In this document: in pieces, positions 11,052 through 19,573 of the stretch
Position numbering within the stretch: position 1 is the stretch's first letter
Layout: every line of letters begins with the position of its first letter
Assembly: GCF_018642165.1 (NCBI RefSeq)
Contig: NZ_JAHHZM010000008.1
Span: 1-64,000 of the forward strand
Reading direction: 5' to 3'
DNA from: Echinicola shivajiensis
GTDB taxonomy: Bacteria; Bacteroidota; Bacteroidia; Cytophagales; Cyclobacteriaceae
Length of the DNA: 64,000 nucleotides
Made by a program: the position numbers and the translations under genes
The notes under the pieces: model-generated
The model's database searches: none
The model's input: the letters and a program-made list of their open reading frames with translations, nothing else
Told to the model about the DNA's origin: nothing

Positions 11052-13160
11052 TTATCTCACAAAAGCGGCTGCTACACCACCATCTACATTTAGAATATTA
11101 CCGGTACTTTTGCTCAAATCTCCACCTAGAAAGGCAAAAACCCCATTGGCAATGTCATCAACACCAATGATCTCATTCAAGATAGTTCTTTTGGCGTAAA
11201 ATGCCGGTAATTCCTCCACTTTGATTCCATAGGCTTTTGCTCTTCCTGCTGCCCATTCTCCTTCCCAAATCTTGCTCCCCTCAATAACTGCATCAGGATT
11301 CACCACGTTCACTCGGATTTTATCTTTGCCCAGCTCTGCAGCAAGAAGTCTGCTCATATGGACCTGCGCAGCTTTAGCTGTTCCATAGCCAATATTGTTT
11401 GGACCTGAAACGAGTGCATTCTTGCTGGCTATATTGATGATATCACCACCTAACTTTTGCTCTCTCATGATTTCTACTGCGGCTTTGGAAACGGCAAACT
11501 GACCTTTTACCAAGATATCCTGTAGCAAATCCCAATCTTTCTCTGTCGTTTGCTCAATCGGCTTGGAAATGGCAAGCCCTGCGCAGTTGACAATTATATC
11601 AACACCTCCAAATTTCAAAACTGCAGCTTTCATGGCAGCAGCGATCTCTTCGCTTTTGGTCACATCCATCACCACACCAGTGCCTACATCCTTGGAATAA
11701 GTAGCTACTGCTTCATCCAAGCGGTCCTGATTGATATCAGTAATGAACACACAGGCCCCCTCACTGGCCAATTTATCAGCAATGGCCTTTCCAATACCAC
11801 CAGCACCACCAGTCACCAATGCCACTTTCCTAGACAATGGCTGCTCTTTGGGCATTCTTTGAAGCTTGGCCTCTTCCAATAACCAATATTCAATATCAAA
11901 AGCTTCCTGCAAAGGTAGGGATACATATTCAGAGACCGCCTCAGCACCACGCATCACATTGATGGCATTGATATAAAATTCACTGGCTACGCGAGCGGTC
12001 TGCTTGTTCTTGGCATAGGAGAACATCCCCACTCCTGGCCAAAGGATGATCACAGGATTGGTATCACGAATGGCCGGACTGTTATCCCGCTTATGGTCTT
12101 CATAATATTTCGTATAGTAAGCCCTGTATTCTTCAAAATCCTTTTCCAACTTGGACTTTATTTCCTCCGCATTGCTCAAGTCAACATCCGCTGGAAAATC
12201 CAATACCAAAGGTCTGATCTTGGTTCTCAAAAAGTGATCAGGACAGCTGGTTCCCAACGGAGCCAATTTATCAAGATCATGGCTGTTGGCAAACTGCAAT
12301 ACACGCTCATCATCTGTAAAATGGCCGACCATTCTATTATAGCCAGAAGCCAAACCTCTCAATACCGGAGCAATCTTAGCAGCTTGTTCTAGCCTTGCTT
12401 CAGGAGCCAATGATTTTATTTTCTGGCCTCCGAAAACAGGACGGTCTTTGCCATAGTTTTCTTCCAGATAGATGGAAGCCTTATCGATCACTTCCAAGCT
12501 GTTGATATAGCATTCATAAGCCGTATCTCCCCAAGTAAACAATCCATGTCCACCCAGCATAATTCCACGGATCCCAGGATTGTCATTCAATGCTTTTTCG
12601 AGCTGAAGGGCCAAATCAAAACCTGGACGTTGCCAAGGCACCCAAGCTATCTGTCCCTCAAAAAGTTCTTGGGTGATTTTTTCTCCATCCTTTGCCGCTG
12701 CAATGGCGATCGCTGCATCAGGATGAAGGTGATCGATATGTTTAAAAGGTAAAAATGCATGTAATGGGGTATCAATGGAAGGTGCCTTTGAGTCCAAATC
12801 ATAAATACAGTGGTTAAATAAACCTACCATCTCATCTTCAAACTCCAATCCTCGGTATACATTTTTCAAGGCATGCAATTTTTCCAAATATAGCCCTGCA
12901 AGACCACTCTTCTTTAAGGTGCCTATATCTCCTCCTGAACCTTTCACCCACATCACTTCGGTATCCTTCTTGGTCAATGGATCTTGCTCAATGGTCTTAC
13001 AGCTGGTATTGCCACCGCCATAATTGGTGATCCTCAGATCTGCTCCCAAGATGTTTGATCTATAGATCAATAGGGCTACCTCATCTCCTTCCAGTTCCTG
13101 GGCTTTCTTATCATCCCACAGGTAATTCACATGCTTAAATGTACGTTCCAATGTGCTCAT
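11052..13160 (-). CDS. rhaEW: Bifunctional rhamnulose-1-phosphate aldolase / lactaldehyde dehydrogenase
   Basis: The 702-aa fusion has an N-terminal class II aldolase domain (about 1-410; zinc site around PLHAFLPFKHIDHLHPDA and the GGHGLFTWG segment) and a C-terminal short-chain dehydrogenase (about 430-700). The latter has the NAD motif ALVTGGAGGIGKAIA and catalytic YGTAK. The first half splits L-rhamnulose-1-phosphate into dihydroxyacetone phosphate and L-lactaldehyde; the second oxidises lactaldehyde to L-lactate. This fusion is a known form of the pathway (RhaEW type). Both active sites look intact. It heads a transcript with rhaI, and the divergent lutABC genes nearby can take up the lactate produced. 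Confidence 0.93.
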   Translation of the reverse strand: MSTLERTFKHVNYLWDDKKAQELEGDEVALLIYRSNILGADLRITNYGGGNTSCKTIEQDPLTKKDTEVMWVKGSGGDIGTLKKSGLAGLYLEKLHALKNVYRGLEFEDEMVGLFNHCIYDLDSKAPSIDTPLHAFLPFKHIDHLHPDAAIAIAAAKDGEKITQELFEGQIAWVPWQRPGFDLALQLEKALNDNPGIRGIMLGGHGLFTWGDTAYECYINSLEVIDKASIYLEENYGKDRPVFGGQKIKSLAPEARLEQAAKIAPVLRGLASGYNRMVGHFTDDERVLQFANSHDLDKLAPLGTSCPDHFLRTKIRPLVLDFPADVDLSNAEEIKSKLEKDFEEYRAYYTKYYEDHKRDNSPAIRDTNPVIILWPGVGMFSYAKNKQTARVASEFYINAINVMRGAEAVSEYVSLPLQEAFDIEYWLLEEAKLQRMPKEQPLSRKVALVTGGAGGIGKAIADKLASEGACVFITDINQDRLDEAVATYSKDVGTGVVMDVTKSEEIAAAMKAAVLKFGGVDIIVNCAGLAISKPIEQTTEKDWDLLQDILVKGQFAVSKAAVEIMREQKLGGDIINIASKNALVSGPNNIGYGTAKAAQVHMSRLLAAELGKDKIRVNVVNPDAVIEGSKIWEGEWAAGRAKAYGIKVEELPAFYAKRTILNEIIGVDDIANGVFAFLGGDLSKSTGNILNVDGGVAAAFVR

Positions 13161-13268
13161 TATCTTTAGATTTTTTAATATCTTCTTTTAAATTTATGGT
13201 AGCGAATTTATTTTTTTCATTCAGCAATACTGTCCTGTTGTGTACTGATGAAAACACACAGAAGGGAG

Positions 13269-15731
13269 CTAATCTTCACTATTTATATCAAATAAAAGTG
13301 ACTCTCCACTGGCCTTTTCTGAAGCTGCCCATAGGATTTTTTGTTCTTCATCATAATACCAACCTTCCTCCCCTGAAGTCACTGAATCTGCAGAAACCAT
13401 CGCTAAATCCCCCCCCTTCAAAATCACCGAATTTGGTTTTTGATCCATATGTACTTTTAGTATATAAAACCGCTTCCCAGACTCATATTCGCCTTTTGCT
13501 TCCCCAATAGAAATAGACGTTTTGGCATTTGAACTTTCCAAAGCTATATGGGTCAAGCAATAAGCTCCATCCATATACTTCTCAGAAATCCCATCATCCT
13601 CAAAAAATTGATATTGATTACTTATGCCAGGAAAAATCTCTAGGGTGATGTTTCCATAAGGCTGCTTATCATCATATGTAACATTGTCTTGCATTGGAAT
13701 TATAGCTCCTGCTTTCACAAAAACGGGCAGCTTTTCCAATGGAGTAACAATATTATAATATTGCTTTCCTTGGTATTCTCTACCGTTCCAGTAATCATAC
13801 CAAGTACCTTCAGGTAAGTAAACTGTCCTTGTTTGAGCTTCTTTGGTAAGTACTGGGCACACCATCATCTGGTCTCCAAAGTAGTATTGGTCGTCTACGG
13901 AATAAGTGTTAAAGTCATCTTGATGCTCCAAGACCAAAGCCCTCATGATAGGTTTTCCGGTTTGATATTGTTGAAAGGCAGTACCATAGATATATGGGAT
14001 CAAACGGTACCTTAAGCGATCATATTTTGTAAATATTTCTTCCGCCTTTTCACCATAATTCCAGGGTTCCTTATATCCTGGATGATCCATACCGAATACA
14101 TGGGCCACAGGACTGAACATCCCAAACTGTACCCATCTGGCAAACAACTCAGGGTCAGCTTTGTGCTCAAACCCACCCATATTATGCGACCAATAGCCAA
14201 CACCAGACATCCCTATATTAATCCCTGCTTTGATCACAGGGCCATAGTACTGCCACTCACTTGGCCAGTCGCCAGCCCAGATGAATGGGTAACGCTGTAT
14301 CCCTGCATAGCCTTCCCGGGTATGGTTCATCCCACGCATGCCATTGTACTCTTTGAACTTTTCATAAGGAGCTTTGGCGTAAGCTACTGGAAAAACATTG
14401 TGTAATCTCACCGCTCTTTCTCCTGTAGGTCCAGTTTTGTCACTTTCATTGGCCTTTCTGCCAAAAGCACTCCCTTCGTCTGTTTTGAGAAACATAGCCC
14501 CTAATTCAGCTATGCGCATCACCCCATTCTCCCACCACCAGTCTACCGACTCCTGATCAAAGACATTGACAAACTCCCCAGGGTTATTATCCTCTGGGTA
14601 GACATATCCCTTTTCCCTAGCCTGATCTAATAGATTCAGGTAATTACCATTATCAAAACGTGGCCTTACATGAAGTCCTACCATATTCACATCCATAGCA
14701 TAAAGGCTGTCAAACATGCTTTGGGGATCTTTAAAGGTTTCTCTCCACTCAAAGGAAGTAGCTCCACTGCCGCCATTCTTGCCAAACATCCTCCAAGTAG
14801 AATCCAAATGCAGTACATCAAACGGAATTCCCTTTTCCCTGTACTTTCTGGCAAGTTCCAAAACATAATGTGTTGAGGTCATCTCCTCATACCCCCATGT
14901 CCCTCCACTGTAAGTACCCACATGCAGTCCATGAGCGAATCTCGGCAATAAAGGAGATCTACCTGTTAAGGCTGTATAATGGTATAGTAATTTGGAAAAA
15001 TCAGGTCCATACATAAAAAAATAATCCAACTCTCCACCTTCAGCTTCAAAACTCAAAGCATTGGAATGGCTAGAGCCCATGTCCCAATTTGTTGCATAGG
15101 AATTATGAAAAAAGATACCATAGCCCCTAGTACTCATAAAAAATGGAACTGGGGCATAATTTGCCTCCAAAATATTGTAGGCACCTATGATATGTGGCCT
15201 GCCAAGACCTCTTCCGACATTTAACTGTATCTTTTTTCCTCTCTGGTCTAGAAAGTCCATTCGCTCCCCAAAGCCAAAGAAATGCTCATCAGCAGCCAAG
15301 GTTTTAACCGTACCCACTTTTTCGCTGGCTTTATATGAGCCACCAGAAACGCCTTCTACTTCTTCTCCAGACAACAGCTTGCCGCTTACATCATAAACAG
15401 AAAGCTGAAGATTGCTTTTATCCACCCTCACGATTAAACTACCAGTCTCAAAAACAAACTCTTCAGTTAGTTCCGAGGATTCTACAGGTATAGGTTCAAA
15501 CTTTTGCTGCTTTAGCATATAGGAGTATTCCTTCTCAAATTCTCCAGACCAAGTGCTACGAATCCTGAAAACCTGTGGAGAGAGAAAGTATAGTTGTAAG
15601 CTCTGCTTAGGAGTCGAGATAAGATAAGTATTTTGATTTTCCCTCAGCTTGACCAAGGTTTCCTGCGCATTCAAAAGGCTGAATTGGGTCAAGAAAAGGA
15701 AAAAAGCTGCAAAGAAATGTTTAATATTCAT
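13269..15731 (-). CDS. Secreted GH31 family glycosidase
   Basis: The 820-aa protein has a signal peptide (to about residue 22, LLNAQ) and the usual GH31 order: N-terminal beta-sandwich with galactose-mutarotase-like fold, TIM barrel (about 260-600), proximal and distal C-terminal beta domains. The nucleophile Asp418 lies in FLKTDEGS and the acid/base Asp488 in WAGDWPSEW. GH31 covers alpha-glucosidases, alpha-xylosidases and others; the sequence alone does not settle specificity. Its position upstream of the rhamnose genes on the same strand, 108 bp away, hints that it trims rhamnose-containing glycans, but that is inference. Confidence 0.88.
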   Translation of the reverse strand: MNIKHFFAAFFLFLTQFSLLNAQETLVKLRENQNTYLISTPKQSLQLYFLSPQVFRIRSTWSGEFEKEYSYMLKQQKFEPIPVESSELTEEFVFETGSLIVRVDKSNLQLSVYDVSGKLLSGEEVEGVSGGSYKASEKVGTVKTLAADEHFFGFGERMDFLDQRGKKIQLNVGRGLGRPHIIGAYNILEANYAPVPFFMSTRGYGIFFHNSYATNWDMGSSHSNALSFEAEGGELDYFFMYGPDFSKLLYHYTALTGRSPLLPRFAHGLHVGTYSGGTWGYEEMTSTHYVLELARKYREKGIPFDVLHLDSTWRMFGKNGGSGATSFEWRETFKDPQSMFDSLYAMDVNMVGLHVRPRFDNGNYLNLLDQAREKGYVYPEDNNPGEFVNVFDQESVDWWWENGVMRIAELGAMFLKTDEGSAFGRKANESDKTGPTGERAVRLHNVFPVAYAKAPYEKFKEYNGMRGMNHTREGYAGIQRYPFIWAGDWPSEWQYYGPVIKAGINIGMSGVGYWSHNMGGFEHKADPELFARWVQFGMFSPVAHVFGMDHPGYKEPWNYGEKAEEIFTKYDRLRYRLIPYIYGTAFQQYQTGKPIMRALVLEHQDDFNTYSVDDQYYFGDQMMVCPVLTKEAQTRTVYLPEGTWYDYWNGREYQGKQYYNIVTPLEKLPVFVKAGAIIPMQDNVTYDDKQPYGNITLEIFPGISNQYQFFEDDGISEKYMDGAYCLTHIALESSNAKTSISIGEAKGEYESGKRFYILKVHMDQKPNSVILKGGDLAMVSADSVTSGEEGWYYDEEQKILWAASEKASGESLLFDINSED

Positions 15732-15943
15732 GAAGCTATAAATTGATTATATTGGTTTTATTAAGGTAACTTTATCCTTTGGTTGCCTATGCTCAAAAAG
15801 CAACTCAAGAATGGAAATTTAATCCTTAATTCCCTTTCAGGTGTACTTTACTTTCCTGTATGCCCCGGCATAGACAAAACAGTATGGTGCAGGATGAAGA
15901 TGCGAATGAAGAAACATAAATTGGGAATTTGAAATAAAAAACT

Positions 15944-16669
15944 ATGCGAGTAGGACTCTTTATACCTTGCTACGTCGACCAGTTTTACCCTGGCGTAGCA
16001 AAGGCTACCCTTGAATTATTGGAAAAACATGGTGTGGAAGTGGATTACCCGCTTTCTCAGACTTGTTGTGGACAGCCCATGGCCAATTCAGGCTATGAAC
16101 GATATGGCCATGAATCGGCAGAACTTTTCATGAAAAACTTTGGCGGATTTGACTATATCGTAGCTCCATCAGGCAGCTGCACCCTTCATGTCAAAGACCA
16201 TGTGCTTCCAAAAGAGAACAATGCACCCAAGATCTACGAGCTCTGCGAATTCTTGACTGATGTACTGAAGGTGAAAGATATTACCTCTTCCTTTCCCCAT
16301 AAGGTAGGATTTCATTCTTCCTGCCACGGATTGAGAGGGCTAAGGTTGGCTAAATGTTCCGAGAGGATGGACCCAGAATTCAACAAGCCTCTTTCCTTGC
16401 TGAACCAAGTAAAGGATATAGAAATGATAGAACTGGACCGCAAGGATGAATGCTGTGGGTTTGGTGGCACCTTTGCCATTGCTGAAGAGGCAGTTTCTAT
16501 CACTATGGGCAACGACCGTTTAGCTGATCATATTAGAAATGGGGTAGAGGTATTGACTGGTGCTGACATGTCCTGTCTTATGCACCTGCAAGGCTTGATC
16601 AAGCGCCAAAATAGTCCGATCAAAGTCATGCACATCGCTGAAATCCTCAATGGGAACCCTGTCGAATAA
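15944..16669 (+). CDS. lutA: L-lactate oxidation complex subunit LutA (LldE)
   Basis: The 241-aa protein carries the two cysteine-rich CCG repeats of the LutA/LldE family: TCCGQPMANSGY (about 42-53) and DECCGFGGTFAI (about 166-177), each paired with further Cys/His (SSCHGLRG). These bind iron-sulfur clusters. With LutB and LutC it oxidises L-lactate to pyruvate in the cytoplasm, replacing flavin-dependent lactate dehydrogenase. It is the first gene of lutABC, 6 bp before lutB, and is divergent from the rhamnose/GH31 genes. No clear TAnnTTTG promoter is visible in the 212-bp divergent region. Confidence 0.92.
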   Translation: MRVGLFIPCYVDQFYPGVAKATLELLEKHGVEVDYPLSQTCCGQPMANSGYERYGHESAELFMKNFGGFDYIVAPSGSCTLHVKDHVLPKENNAPKIYELCEFLTDVLKVKDITSSFPHKVGFHSSCHGLRGLRLAKCSERMDPEFNKPLSLLNQVKDIEMIELDRKDECCGFGGTFAIAEEAVSITMGNDRLADHIRNGVEVLTGADMSCLMHLQGLIKRQNSPIKVMHIAEILNGNPVE

Positions 16670-16675
16670 GCCATT

Positions 16676-18049
16676 ATGAAAACTCAAAGCCATGCCCAAG
16701 CGGCAGCAGAATTTATAAAAGATGATGCCAGAACTCACTGGCATGATGAAACACTTTGGCATGTACGCCAAAAAAGAGACCTTTCCGCACAAGGCATTCC
16801 TGAATGGGAAAAACTCAGAGATACGGCCTCTGCCACTAAGGACTATGTGTTGTCCCATTTGGATGAACTTTTGGAACAGTTTGAAGCCAATGCTCTGGCA
16901 AATGGAGTGGAGGTGCTCTGGGCCAAAGACGCCCAGGAACATAATGAACATGTATACCGAATCCTTCAGGAAAACAAGGTTTCCAATATTGTTAAAAGTA
17001 AATCAATACTTACTGAAGAATGTGGACTAAACCATTACTTGGAGGACAAGGGCTATGATGTGGTAGATACTGACCTTGGAGAGCGTATCATTCAATTTGC
17101 CAAGCAAGCACCTAGCCATATTGTACTTCCAGCCATTCACCTGAAAAAACAGGATATTGGAGAAATTTTCCATGAGCACATTGGCACGGAAAAAGGAGCT
17201 AGCGACCCCAAATACCTTACTGAAGCCGCAAGACAGCACCTTAGAAAGAAATTTGTAGAAGCCAATGCTGCCATTACCGGAGTAAACTTTGGCATTGCTG
17301 AAACTGGTGGGTTTGTGGTCTGTACCAATGAGGGAAATGCCGATATGGGTACCCATTTGGCAGACATCCATATTGCTTGTATGGGGATAGAAAAGCTGAT
17401 TCCAAGAGCTACGGATCTAGGGGTGTTCCTCAGGCTTTTGGCCAGGAGTGCTACAGGACAAAGTATCACTAACTATTCCTCCCATTTCCATAAACCTGCT
17501 CCAGGCAAAAAACTGTACATTATATTAGTGGATAATGGCCGTACAGAACAGTTGGGTCGTGAAGATTTCAAAAATTCCCTTAAATGTATCCGTTGCGGAG
17601 CATGTATGAATACCTGCCCTATTTATAGAAGAAGTGGTGGCTATAGTTATAATTCGACTGTTCCTGGACCAATAGGATCAATACTCTCTCCTGGTAAGGA
17701 CCTGAAAAAATACAGCACTTTACCTTTCGCCTCCACGCTCTGTGGGTCCTGCTCCGATGTTTGTCCTGTGAAAATCAATATTCACGAACAGCTTTACAAA
17801 TGGCGTCAGGTAATCACCGAAAACACAGATGTGGATGCCAGTAAAAAACTGGCCATGAAAGTCGCTGGTTTTACCTTTGGCAAGCCGGTGCTTTATGACC
17901 TTGCTGGAAAAATGGCCCGAACGGCCCTGAAAATAACACCAGACAGTTTGGTTTATAGCAGTATCAATGTTTGGGGAAAACACCGTGATTTGCCGGAAGT
18001 TCCTAAGGAGAGTTTTAAAGAATGGTACCAGAAAAACAGAAAATCATGA
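16676..18049 (+). CDS. lutB: L-lactate oxidation complex iron-sulfur subunit LutB (LldF)
   Basis: The 457-aa protein has an N-terminal LUD domain (about 65-300) and two 4Fe-4S ferredoxin-like sites, CIRCGACMNTCP (about 304-315) and CGSCSDVCPVKIN (about 355-367), followed by the LutB C-terminal region. It is the electron-transfer core of the LutABC lactate dehydrogenase. Its TGA stop overlaps the lutC start codon (ATGA), which indicates translational coupling. Length and motifs are typical. Confidence 0.94.
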   Translation: MKTQSHAQAAAEFIKDDARTHWHDETLWHVRQKRDLSAQGIPEWEKLRDTASATKDYVLSHLDELLEQFEANALANGVEVLWAKDAQEHNEHVYRILQENKVSNIVKSKSILTEECGLNHYLEDKGYDVVDTDLGERIIQFAKQAPSHIVLPAIHLKKQDIGEIFHEHIGTEKGASDPKYLTEAARQHLRKKFVEANAAITGVNFGIAETGGFVVCTNEGNADMGTHLADIHIACMGIEKLIPRATDLGVFLRLLARSATGQSITNYSSHFHKPAPGKKLYIILVDNGRTEQLGREDFKNSLKCIRCGACMNTCPIYRRSGGYSYNSTVPGPIGSILSPGKDLKKYSTLPFASTLCGSCSDVCPVKINIHEQLYKWRQVITENTDVDASKKLAMKVAGFTFGKPVLYDLAGKMARTALKITPDSLVYSSINVWGKHRDLPEVPKESFKEWYQKNRKS

Positions 18050-18624
18050 GCAGTAAAGCATCCATATTAGCGGCCATCCAGAAAAACAAACCAAAAGCAG
18101 GTTCTTTGCCTGCATTACTCGTCTTTCCCGATGAGCAGAATTTAGTGGAGAAATATGAAAAAGGATTAACTGGCAATGGAGGGAAACTAATCCAAGCAGC
18201 CAACCTTGAAGAAGTCCAAGCTTATATTGAAGCCAACTTCTCCGGTGAGCAACTCAAAGCCTCACTGGTTGAAGGTGTTGATGGCAATGTCAACGTCAAT
18301 AATATCTCTGATCCCCATGATCTAGAACATGTTGAATTGGCTGTGCTAAATGGTGAGTTGGGTGTGGCAGAAAATGGTGCCATCTGGATGCCAGAAAAAA
18401 ATGTAGTGCATAGGGTCCTGCCGTTTATCGCCCAGCATCTGATCATTCTACTTAAAAAGGATAGTTTATTGACCAATATGCACCAGGCATATGAAAAGGT
18501 AAAAGTAAATGAACATGGTTATGGAGTATTCATTGCGGGTCCATCCAAAACAGCTGATATTGAACAATCCCTGGTCATTGGCGCCCATGGTCCAAGGAGT
18601 TTGACCGTTTTTTTGGTTGATTAA
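18046..18624 (+). CDS. lutC: L-lactate oxidation complex subunit LutC (LldG), LUD domain
   Basis: About 192 aa, a single LUD domain with the conserved segment GVAENGAIWM and the C-terminal GAHGPRSLTVFLVD. I start it at the ATG at 18046 that overlaps the lutB stop (ATGA); an in-frame ATG 24 bases upstream lies inside lutB and adds residues unlike the family. It completes the LutABC complex. A strong terminator follows within 30 bases, so the operon is three genes. Confidence 0.92.
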   Translation: MSSKASILAAIQKNKPKAGSLPALLVFPDEQNLVEKYEKGLTGNGGKLIQAANLEEVQAYIEANFSGEQLKASLVEGVDGNVNVNNISDPHDLEHVELAVLNGELGVAENGAIWMPEKNVVHRVLPFIAQHLIILLKKDSLLTNMHQAYEKVKVNEHGYGVFIAGPSKTADIEQSLVIGAHGPRSLTVFLVD

Positions 18625-18647
18625 AGACTTTTAACCAAAGTAAACCA

Positions 18648-18685
18648 AAAACGGCCAATCCAAATATTGATGGATTGGCCGTTTT
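18648..18685 (+). terminator. Terminator of lutABC
   Basis: A 15-bp perfect stem (AAAACGGCCAATCCA 18648-18662, TGGATTGGCCGTTTT 18671-18685) with loop AATATTGA and a following T-rich stretch. Confidence 0.93.
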
Positions 18686-18764
18686 ATTTAATATGGGAAT
18701 AGAGAGCATTAAACGCTGAATCATGAGAACATTATTTCAGCTTAATACTCATGGTAAAATTTTG

Positions 18765-18850
18765 TCTTTGCTCTTTATTCCTTGCTCTTTGATCTAATAT
18801 TCTAGCATCTGATTCTTGATACCAACTACTAGCATCTTGATACTTAACAC
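18765..18850. repeat. Degenerate short repeats
   Basis: A pyrimidine-rich stretch repeats variants of CTTTGCTCTTT, CTAGCATCT (18802-18810 and 18829-18837) and CTTGATAC (18815-18822 and 18836-18843). It lies after the lut terminator and runs up to the ktrA stop codon. It may be an intergenic low-complexity repeat family; no function is assigned. Confidence 0.5.
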
Positions 18851-18853
18851 TTC

Positions 18854-19546
18854 CTATTCTTCATTCAAATCCAATATCTTCTGGATATCATTGATTTCTC
18901 CAAATAACACTAAAATATCATTATCCTCAATTACCGTTTGAGCACTGACCACCCCCATTACCTTCTGTCTTTCTTGCATATTGCCAAAAATATTGGGTCG
19001 GTTTCTCATCTTGATAATGGTCAAGATATTCACATTGAACCGATTTCTTACAGCTGTTTCCCCAATAGTCTGCCCCACAAACTCCTTTGGAGCTGTCACT
19101 TCCACAATATTATATCCATCAGAAATATCAAAGCTGTCAATCACTCCCTTCATCTCCAGTTTCTTGGAAAGGCGTTCTGCGGTTTCCTCCTCTGGATGAA
19201 TAATTTCATCCACGCCAATGGCCCTGATTACTGTTTCATGAGTATGGGTAATGGCCCGGCTAATGATTCTTTTTGCCTTTAATTCCTTAAATACCGCCGT
19301 AGCCATAATAGAAGCCCCCATATCTTCCCCTATCGCTATCAACACCACATCAGCATCCGAAATAGGCAGATTCTTGACAACATTCTTATCCGTGGCATTG
19401 AGGCAAATGGTATGGGTAACACTTTCCTTGGAACTGTCCACCTTGGCCATATCACTATCTATTCCAATCACCTCATGGCCCTTATCTGTGAGCCTAGCGG
19501 CCAAATAGGCACCAAAATTACCCAAACCTACTATGATAAACTTCAT
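18854..19546 (-). CDS. ktrA: Potassium uptake regulatory subunit, KtrA/TrkA-type RCK protein
   Basis: The 230-aa protein has an N-terminal RCK Rossmann domain with IIVGLGNFGAYLAARL (residues 4-19) and acidic Asp at the end of the second strand (GIDSD), binding nucleotide, then a C-terminal RCK_C domain (about 140-225). It forms a cytosolic ring that gates the KtrB channel-like transporter in response to ATP/ADP or NAD(H). It is the last gene after ktrB, 27 bp apart, so one transcript is very likely. Confidence 0.9.
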   Translation of the reverse strand: MKFIIVGLGNFGAYLAARLTDKGHEVIGIDSDMAKVDSSKESVTHTICLNATDKNVVKNLPISDADVVLIAIGEDMGASIMATAVFKELKAKRIISRAITHTHETVIRAIGVDEIIHPEEETAERLSKKLEMKGVIDSFDISDGYNIVEVTAPKEFVGQTIGETAVRNRFNVNILTIIKMRNRPNIFGNMQERQKVMGVVSAQTVIEDNDILVLFGEINDIQKILDLNEE

Positions 19547-19573
19547 ATGATTAATATTTAAAATTCTTCTTTA

